This document shows positions 1-4,719 of a stretch of DNA of 9,322 nucleotides, piece after piece (the stretch's first letter is position 1; every line of letters begins with the position of its first letter). The position numbers and the translations under genes are program-made. This DNA comes from an uncultured Synergistia bacterium (GTDB lineage: Bacteria > Eremiobacterota > SpSt-956 > JAKJGF01): assembly GCA_937888925.1 (NCBI GenBank), contig CALARM010001051.1, forward strand, positions 1 through 9,322, given 5' to 3'. Under the pieces are notes generated by a model. It was not told where the DNA came from. It was given only the letters and a program-made list of their open reading frames with translations, and ran no database searches.

Positions 1-66
1 TTATTCGGTGAAATGCCAATATACCCTTCTTCATAGTTAATTTTTTTACATTTTAATTAATATCTG

Positions 67-100
67 TCGCCCTTACTAATCGAATGAAAGGGCGATTTTT
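67..100 (+). terminator. Intrinsic terminator of an upstream + strand gene
   Basis: The sequence CGCCCTT (68-74) pairs perfectly with AAGGGCG (88-94), and T67-A95 can extend the stem. The loop is 13 nt and five T residues follow (96-100). The T run is on the + strand side only, so it terminates rightward transcription entering from before the window. The first 36 bases could be the tail of that upstream gene, but this cannot be shown. Confidence 0.75.
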
Positions 101-134
101 GCTATAAAGTTAACATTTTGTTTACAAAAAAAGA

Positions 135-176
135 TTGTTTTTAGAAATTATATATATTATTATAAGCTTATATAAT
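135..176 (+). promoter_or_regulatory. Candidate sigma70-type promoter for the glycine-zipper operon
   Basis: This very AT-rich stretch lies between the upstream terminator and the first gene. TTGTTT (135-140) is separated by 17 nt from TATTAT (158-163). A perfect TATAAT is also present at 171-176 but lacks a good -35 box. Either could drive the operon. The choice is an inference from consensus only. Confidence 0.4.
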
Positions 177-193
177 TGCAAATTTTTGTAATG

Positions 194-200
194 AAAGGAG
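194..200 (+). promoter_or_regulatory. Ribosome binding site of the first operon gene
   Basis: AAAGGAG lies 6 nt before the ATG at 207, a standard Shine-Dalgarno site that fixes this start. Confidence 0.8.
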
Positions 201-206
201 AAAGAA

Positions 207-920
207 ATGGATATAAAATCAACAGATATAAGAAGTCAGTCTTTATCTTCTTTTAAACCAAAGAAAGAAGTAAAGGATGAAAGTAATTCTCTTGAAGTTC
301 AGGATAAATTTGACAGATCATCGGAAGGAACTTCCGAAACCTTTGGAAAAAAAGTAGGAAACTGGATACAGAAACATATTATCGGAGATACGCCTGATAC
401 AAAGACCAGGGCTCAGATGAATAAAATGATGGCCATAGGTGCGGCAGGAGGCGGCGCAGTCGGAGCGGTGGCAGGTTTTGCTATGGGCTATGAAAATGCG
501 GCTAACGATAAAGTTACTGAAAACTGGAAGTCCCATGATATAAATGATCCTAAACTTGAAGGGTGGACACACAGAGATGTGGAAGACGGCCATTATGTAC
601 CACATGAATATGTTTATTATGATACCGAATATGTACCTCATACAGATTCTGATGGGCATACCTATTATACGTCAGAACCTGTCCGTAAGACCTATACCTA
701 TTATACATATGAACATGATGGCTACTATCACAGAAATGAGCCTCAGATAAGCTGGACCAAGGTAGGAGAATGGAAAACACCACATCTGGAACATTCAAAT
801 GCCATAGGCCCCCTTGGCGGTGCATTAATCGGTCTCGGAGCAGGCGCCGTAGGTGGCGGAATAATAGGTGCAGTATGTTCCCATATCTTTAAAGTAGTAA
901 AGCAGCTTAAAGAGGACTAA
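207..920 (+). CDS. Glycine-zipper membrane protein with Tyr/His-rich loop
   Basis: A 237-residue protein of unrecognised function. It begins with a polar, charged segment (1-70) and has no signal peptide. Two Gly/Ala-rich hydrophobic segments follow, at about 74-94 and 200-228, with the closely spaced small residues of glycine-zipper helices that pack in membranes. Between them is a hydrophilic loop of about 105 residues that is strikingly rich in Tyr and His: 13 Tyr fall within residues 130-174, and YVPH occurs twice (130 and 142). The C-terminus is short and basic. The next gene encodes a paralogue with the same order of parts; shared marks are DK[FV] near residue 33 and a GW..HRD-like motif after the first hydrophobic segment (119-124 here). 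It is the first gene of a four-gene operon, with a clear ribosome binding site. A structural or pore-like membrane role is possible but unproven. Confidence 0.85.
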   Translation: MDIKSTDIRSQSLSSFKPKKEVKDESNSLEVQDKFDRSSEGTSETFGKKVGNWIQKHIIGDTPDTKTRAQMNKMMAIGAAGGGAVGAVAGFAMGYENAANDKVTENWKSHDINDPKLEGWTHRDVEDGHYVPHEYVYYDTEYVPHTDSDGHTYYTSEPVRKTYTYYTYEHDGYYHRNEPQISWTKVGEWKTPHLEHSNAIGPLGGALIGLGAGAVGGGIIGAVCSHIFKVVKQLKED

Positions 921-924
921 CAGG

Positions 925-931
925 AAGGAGG
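925..931 (+). promoter_or_regulatory. Ribosome binding site deciding a GTG start
   Basis: AAGGAGG lies 7 nt before GTG at 939. This strong site supports the GTG codon as the start of the second operon gene. It sits in the 18-nt gap after the first gene, which argues for co-transcription. Confidence 0.8.
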
Positions 932-938
932 AAATATC

Positions 939-1592
939 GTGATTATAGGAAGTAATAACAGAATAGAAACATTTCAACAGACCACTCCTGTAGCAAAGAA
1001 AGAAGAAGATACGAATCTTTCGTCTACACAGGATAAGGTGGAAATAAATAAAGAAGGAAAACCGGAAGAACAGAATTTTTTACAGAAGACTGCCGGTAAG
1101 ATAAAGGATTTTTATAAGAAGAGCATTGTCGGTACCTATCAAAATATGGATGAAGGCGGGAAAGCCGCTCTCCATGGCGCAGCAATAGGTACAGCAGTCG
1201 GCGGTGTCGGAGGATATGTTGCAGGGGCCATGCAGGAAGGGAAAGCAGTAGAGATAGTCAGAACCTATCCTGTTCCTGTAATGGAAAATAAAAATCTGGG
1301 ACAGATCCCAGGAGACTGGTATCAGAATGACTGGTCAGGATGGGATAAAGGCCCTGACAGTCACGCCCATGATTATGCTCCGAAAGGATGGGAGAATGTT
1401 CATAGAGATGCTCCTATCCTTGATACATCAGGTACTCCTGTGATGGATAAGAAAACTGAAACAATTTCCAGCCAGACCTATGGTAAAGTAGGTGGAACAC
1501 TTATGGGATGTGCCATAGGTGCGGTAACAGGTTTGCTCGGCGGAATAGCCTTTAACCTTATACGCCATTTCGGCGATGCAGAGGGGAAATAA
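939..1592 (+). CDS. Glycine-zipper membrane protein, paralogue of preceding gene
   Basis: A 217-residue protein starting at GTG. It repeats the plan of its upstream neighbour: a polar N-terminal region (1-70), a Gly/Ala hydrophobic segment at about 76-98, a polar loop of about 85 residues, and a second hydrophobic segment at about 184-207 followed by a short basic/acidic tail. Alignable marks are QDKVE (31-35, against QDKFD in the neighbour) and GWENVHRD (150-157, against GWTHRD). The loop is rich in Trp, Asp and Gly rather than Tyr. No signal peptide, lipobox or catalytic motif is visible. The two genes look like an old tandem duplication whose loops have diverged while the membrane parts and short motifs were kept. 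Function is unknown. Confidence 0.85.
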   Translation: MIIGSNNRIETFQQTTPVAKKEEDTNLSSTQDKVEINKEGKPEEQNFLQKTAGKIKDFYKKSIVGTYQNMDEGGKAALHGAAIGTAVGGVGGYVAGAMQEGKAVEIVRTYPVPVMENKNLGQIPGDWYQNDWSGWDKGPDSHAHDYAPKGWENVHRDAPILDTSGTPVMDKKTETISSQTYGKVGGTLMGCAIGAVTGLLGGIAFNLIRHFGDAEGK

Positions 1593-1594
1593 CA

Positions 1595-2614
1595 ATGAAT
1601 GTTAACAGCGGAACAGCGAATCTAAGAAGTGCGACAGCAAATCTAAGAAGCTTACCTGTTAAAACGGAAACACCTCAGGAAGAAGGATTCATTCATAATA
1701 TTGTTGATAAATTCGAAAGAGCTGTAAGAACTGTAGACGAATATACAAAGCCAAGGTTTGAGCCGGAAAAAGGTATTGATACATCAGGAGATACGCGGAG
1801 CCGTTCCATAGGAGGAGCAGCCATGGCAGGAGCTCTGAGCGGATTTGCCTCATCAGGGCTTTACGGAGTTCCTGCCGGGATAGCAGGTGCAGTGGCAGGA
1901 ACCATAGTAGGGAAGAAGGGCGGTCTTCTCGGTGATGTAGGGGCAGGAGCCCTTGCCGGTGCTGCTACCGGTGCGGCAGTCGGTGCTGTCGTAGGCGGCC
2001 CTGTCGGTGCAGTGAGTTTTGCTGTTGCCGGTGCTTTCAGCGGAGCCATAGGTACTCTTTATGGCAGTGAAAAAGCAACTGCAAAAGACGGAACCTTTGG
2101 CGGAGCTGTACTCGGAGGAGCTATTCTCGGACCTGCAGGAGCCCTTATAGGAGGAGTTGCCGGCGGTATAGGAGGCAAGGCTTTTGACCAGACAGGAAGA
2201 GCAGTCCTCGGAGCAGTATCGGGAGCAGTTATAGGTGGTGCAATGGGTGCCATCGGAGGTCCTATGGGAATTCTCGCAGGAGCCATAAAAGGAGCCCTTC
2301 TTGGTTCTGGAGGAGCAATACTTGGGCCGAGGATAAAGCAGGCTATAAGAAACTGCGGTGCAGATATTAATAAATGGCTGGACAAGCATTTAGGGCCAAA
2401 ACTTAAAAATGTAAAATTGAAAAAATGGCAGAAAGTAGCTCTGGGAGCCGTTGCTATGGCTATTCCTATGGCTTTTTCTTTTGGTCTTGGTTTTGGATCT
2501 CAGGGAGCAGCAGCAGGTGCTGTGGCAGGTGGTATCATAGGAGGTAAAGCTATGGCAAAAGCACTCAAACCGGCTGCACCTCAGGAATTAAATCAGGCAC
2601 CGGCAAATGGATAA
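1595..2614 (+). CDS. Long Gly/Ala-rich glycine-zipper protein
   Basis: A 339-residue protein that begins 2 nt after its neighbour's stop, with GAGGGG (1581-1586) inside the end of that gene as the likely ribosome binding site. The N-terminus carries two near-identical heptapeptides (TANLRSA, TANLRSL; residues 7-20), then an amphipathic stretch (31-60). Residues 71-246 are an almost continuous run of GxxxG-like Gly/Ala/Val/Ile sequence, enough for several hydrophobic hairpins. A basic, Trp-containing linker (247-282) leads to a second hydrophobic zipper (283-321) and a polar Pro/Ala tail. Long zipper proteins of this kind occur in membrane-inserting toxins, phage tail-related proteins and membrane structural proteins; nothing here decides between these. 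The antisense frames are Pro/Ala-rich shadows of the Gly/Ala codons. Confidence 0.85.
   Translation: MNVNSGTANLRSATANLRSLPVKTETPQEEGFIHNIVDKFERAVRTVDEYTKPRFEPEKGIDTSGDTRSRSIGGAAMAGALSGFASSGLYGVPAGIAGAVAGTIVGKKGGLLGDVGAGALAGAATGAAVGAVVGGPVGAVSFAVAGAFSGAIGTLYGSEKATAKDGTFGGAVLGGAILGPAGALIGGVAGGIGGKAFDQTGRAVLGAVSGAVIGGAMGAIGGPMGILAGAIKGALLGSGGAILGPRIKQAIRNCGADINKWLDKHLGPKLKNVKLKKWQKVALGAVAMAIPMAFSFGLGFGSQGAAAGAVAGGIIGGKAMAKALKPAAPQELNQAPANG
1613..1654 (+). repeat. 21-bp tandem duplication encoding TANLRS[A/L]
   Basis: Two 21-bp units (1613-1633 and 1634-1654) encode TANLRSA and TANLRSL at the extreme N-terminus of the long zipper protein. They differ by a few substitutions and keep the frame. 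Confidence 0.8.
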
Positions 2615-3020
2615 CAGAAAATCCGGTTATATAAAATGGATTTTAATAGGCTGTGGATGTCTGGCTCTTCTGGTAGCAGGAGGAGTTCTGTTTTTTGGTC
2701 TTGTCTTCGGAGGTATTTTTGGCGGAGTCATGGGAGCTATTAAAAATTCAGATGCCTATAAAATGTCTGTAGAACTGGTAGAGAGAAGTTCTGAAGTCAG
2801 GGAAGAGATAGGTACAGTAAAATCTTATGGCTGGTTCCCCGGTGGAAGTGTAAATGTAAATGGCAATGGAGGGGAAGCAAAATTGAGTATTTCAGTTGCA
2901 GGCGAAAAAGGTAGTGGTACACTTGAAACAGAACTTATAAAAAAAGAGGGACAGTGGAAATTTACATCTGCTGTTTTTTCCGTGAATAATAAAGAAATTG
3001 ATTTATTAAAAGAAAATTAA
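2607..3020 (+). CDS. Membrane-anchored Coa1/Tim21-like domain protein
   Basis: A 137-residue protein whose ATG overlaps the previous gene by 8 nt, implying translational coupling. After a short basic N-terminus, residues 9-44 form a hydrophobic, Gly-rich segment that anchors it in the membrane. The remainder (46-137) resembles the small bacterial proteins annotated as Coa1 family (Coa1/Tim21-type fold). Supporting marks are NSDAY just after the membrane segment, a GWFPGGSVNV element (75-84), the strand pattern GEAKLSISVAGEKGSGTL (89-106) and GQWKF (115-119), which reads as a small beta-sheet domain. In mitochondria Coa1 helps cytochrome oxidase assembly, but bacterial members are often found away from respiratory genes and their role is unclear. 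Family assignment is by recalled pattern, not by a search. It is the last gene before the terminator. Confidence 0.8.
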   Translation: MDNRKSGYIKWILIGCGCLALLVAGGVLFFGLVFGGIFGGVMGAIKNSDAYKMSVELVERSSEVREEIGTVKSYGWFPGGSVNVNGNGGEAKLSISVAGEKGSGTLETELIKKEGQWKFTSAVFSVNNKEIDLLKEN

Positions 3021-3045
3021 AGGTTTTAAATAGTTTTTATAAAAT

Positions 3046-3067
3046 AAATAGCCGAAAGGCTATTTTT
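3046..3067 (+). terminator. Intrinsic terminator of the glycine-zipper operon
   Basis: AAATAGCC (3046-3053) pairs perfectly with GGCTATTT (3058-3065) around a GAAA tetraloop, and the T run continues to 3067. It lies 25 nt after the last operon stop and separates the operon from the radical SAM gene. Confidence 0.85.
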
Positions 3068-3099
3068 GTGTACATCTATATATTGAGAAGAGGTGGTAA

Positions 3100-3182
3100 C
3101 AGTTAACAGTTAACAGTTAACAGGTATCAGGTATAACGCTTCAAAAACTGGTCACTGCTTACTGGTCACTGGTCACTGAATC
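3100..3182. repeat. Two-armed heptamer repeat array ending at the radical SAM start codon
   Basis: The left arm (3100-3134) holds five 7-bp units: CAGTTAA three times, then CAGGTAT twice. After a 13-nt spacer, the right arm (3148-3182) holds CTGGTCA, CTGCTTA, CTGGTCA, CTGGTCA and CTGAATC, and ATG follows at the next base. Read on the other strand, right-arm units are CAGTGAC-like, so the arms are degenerate inverted copies. In a folded transcript about 5 of 7 positions per unit pair, including every CAG/CTG triplet, between 3100 and 3178. No Shine-Dalgarno-like purine run occurs in the last 40 nt before the ATG. Short heptameric tandem repeats (STRR) are known from cyanobacteria; this array resembles them in kind, not in proven origin. 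Confidence 0.9.
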
Positions 3183-4526
3183 ATGAACATACTTTTAACG
3201 GATAAATGCAGTAATAACTGTCCTTACTGTTTTGCAAAGGAAAAACTGGAAGAAGACAGCAGATTAAACCAGATGCCTCTTGAAAATTACAGAAAGGTAC
3301 TGGATTTTCTTAAAAAATCCAGAAATCGTTCTGTAAAACTTCTGGGCGGAGAACCTATGCTTCACTCTGATATCAGAGAAATAATCAATATGACTTTAGA
3401 GGACAATGATTTTGAGAGTGTCGTAGTATTCAGCGGAGGTATTTTTGATAAATCCCTTGTTCATCTTCTTACAAATGAAAAGATTCATGTCGTGCTGAAT
3501 ACAAATCATCCTTCTGATTATGAGGAGGGAAAGTGGGAAATATTCATGAAGAATCTGGATTATATGATTTCTCTGGGAGTTGACGTAACACCGGGATATA
3601 ATATATATAAAACTGATTTTGAATATGATTTTATTCTTGAACTTCTGGAATATTATAAACTGAAGAATTTAAGATGGACTGTAGCTGTTCCCATGCATTC
3701 CTATGAAAATCGTCACGTTCCTTTTGATGATTACAGAAAAATGGGAAAAAGAATTACTGAATTTTTATTGAAATTTGCCGATATGGGTGTTGAGTCAAGA
3801 TTGGATTGTTTTTTACCTTTATGTACCTTTAATGATGCAGATTATGGTAAACTCATAAAAACCTTTCCTTCTATGGCAAAAGGAGGTTTCTGCAGGCCAG
3901 CTATTGATGTAGGGCCTGATCTCACTGTGTGGAGGTGTTTTGCCATATCGAGTTATGAAAATGTAAGCCTTGAAAATTTTGCCAATTTAAAAGAACTTAC
4001 AGGTTTCTTTATGTCATCTTTTGATCATTATAAATGGCATATATGGCCGGAACAGTGTGAAAAATGTAAATACAGACTGTCCCGGATTTGCCAGAGTTCT
4101 TGCCTTGCTTTTAAAGTAAAGGAAATAAAAAAATTCGTAGAAGAAGAGAAATCAGCTATGTCCGTTCTGGCAGAAGCAAAGGAATTGTTTGATAAAAACG
4201 ATATTGTCTCTGCCTCTGTAAAATATAAAGAAGGTATGACTCTTGCGCCGAAAAGTATTAAAATAAAAGCCGATAGTTCTTTCTTTTATATAAAAACAGG
4301 AGATTTTTTGACTGCCGGAAAACTCCTTGACGAAATTGAAAAAGAATATCCTGATTATTCCATAATTCCTATTTATCGTGGTATTATCAGCGAAGAAGAG
4401 AAAGATTATCCGGCAGCCATCAGAAATTACCGTAAAGCTCTGAGATTATGTCCGAAAGAAAATGATCTGAAAGAAAGAATAAAGAAAGTAAGAAGTCTTC
4501 AAATCCTTAAGATGGGATTTATTTGA
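3183..4526 (+). CDS. Radical SAM/SPASM enzyme with C-terminal TPR region
   Basis: A 447-residue protein. The radical SAM cluster motif is CxxxCxxC at C9, C13 and C16, and GGEP (55-58) is the SAM-binding motif. A SPASM-like auxiliary-cluster region follows: C209, C214, C237-x6-G-x7-C252, and C292-x2-C295-x7-C303-x3-C307. Residues 325-427 form helical pairs of TPR character, ending in a basic tail. SPASM enzymes commonly modify peptides or proteins (thioether, C-C or epimerised links) or mature sulfatases. The substrate here is unknown and no RiPP-recognition domain precedes the core. The start is fixed because an in-frame TGA lies at 3177-3179 and the next Met would lose the cluster motif. It is preceded by the heptamer array, lacks a ribosome binding site, and is separated by a terminator from the operon upstream. 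No small precursor peptide gene was found beside it. Confidence 0.88.
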   Translation: MNILLTDKCSNNCPYCFAKEKLEEDSRLNQMPLENYRKVLDFLKKSRNRSVKLLGGEPMLHSDIREIINMTLEDNDFESVVVFSGGIFDKSLVHLLTNEKIHVVLNTNHPSDYEEGKWEIFMKNLDYMISLGVDVTPGYNIYKTDFEYDFILELLEYYKLKNLRWTVAVPMHSYENRHVPFDDYRKMGKRITEFLLKFADMGVESRLDCFLPLCTFNDADYGKLIKTFPSMAKGGFCRPAIDVGPDLTVWRCFAISSYENVSLENFANLKELTGFFMSSFDHYKWHIWPEQCEKCKYRLSRICQSSCLAFKVKEIKKFVEEEKSAMSVLAEAKELFDKNDIVSASVKYKEGMTLAPKSIKIKADSSFFYIKTGDFLTAGKLLDEIEKEYPDYSIIPIYRGIISEEEKDYPAAIRNYRKALRLCPKENDLKERIKKVRSLQILKMGFI

Positions 4527-4719
4527 GAACCGTGACTGGTGAGGCGTTATGGAGGTAAGATTCTCCTGTTTCGTTTAGCCGGCTCGATCTTAAGATTTTA
4601 TTAAAATGGAGGAAAGTTTTCAGTAATCAGTAATCAGTGAGCAATAAAGTATTGTTCTAAACTATGAAGTTTTAACTACCCGCTCACTGGTCACTGGTCA
4701 CTGGTCACTGGTCACTGTC
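4527..4719 (+). other. Intergenic region between radical SAM and kinase genes
   Basis: The 193 nt hold a degenerate heptamer pair just after the radical SAM stop (GTGACTGGTGAGG, 4532-4544). An inverted repeat TAAGAT/ATCTTA (4556-4561/4587-4592) encloses the palindrome AGCCGGCT (4577-4584), but without a good T run it is only a weak terminator candidate. An SD-like GGAGGAAAG lies at 4608-4616 and is too far from the kinase ATG to serve it. The second heptamer array follows. Two mini-ORFs (9 and 6 codons) are not supported. Confidence 0.6.
4621..4718. repeat. Two-armed heptamer repeat array ending at the kinase start codon
   Basis: The left arm is CAGTAAT, CAGTAAT, CAGTGAG (4621-4641). The right arm is TCACTGG four times plus TCACTGT (4684-4718), and the ATG follows after one base. 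Positions 4621-4642 pair with 4682-4703 in a 22-position stem with 18 Watson-Crick pairs, two G-U pairs and two mismatches; the eight positions next to the 39-nt loop pair perfectly. Two further right-arm units remain between the stem and the start codon. As in front of the radical SAM gene, no Shine-Dalgarno site is present, and the junction reads TCATGA at both loci. Confidence 0.9.

Noticed and set aside
1..36. Tail of an upstream coding sequence ending at TAG 34-36
   Set aside because: Only 11 codons are visible and another frame is also open past this point. The terminator at 67-100 suggests a gene upstream but does not choose the frame.
207..1592. Zipper proteins as double-glycine-leader bacteriocins
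   Set aside because: No short leader with a GG cleavage site before a small core, no transporter or immunity gene nearby, and the proteins exceed 200 residues.
1853..2389. Long antisense open frames (1853-2389, 1861-2049, 2059-2385), Pro/Ala- or Ser/Cys-rich
   Set aside because: They mirror the Gly/Ala codons of the zipper gene on the + strand; composition is low-complexity and none has a ribosome binding site.
3100..3182. CRISPR-like array
   Set aside because: Units are 7 bp in direct contact with no unique spacers, so this is a microsatellite-like tandem repeat.
4550..4631. Mini-ORFs of 9 and 6 codons before the kinase (from ATGGAGGTAAG and ATGGAGGAAAG)
   Set aside because: Too short, no clear ribosome binding sites, and no recognisable leader-peptide composition.
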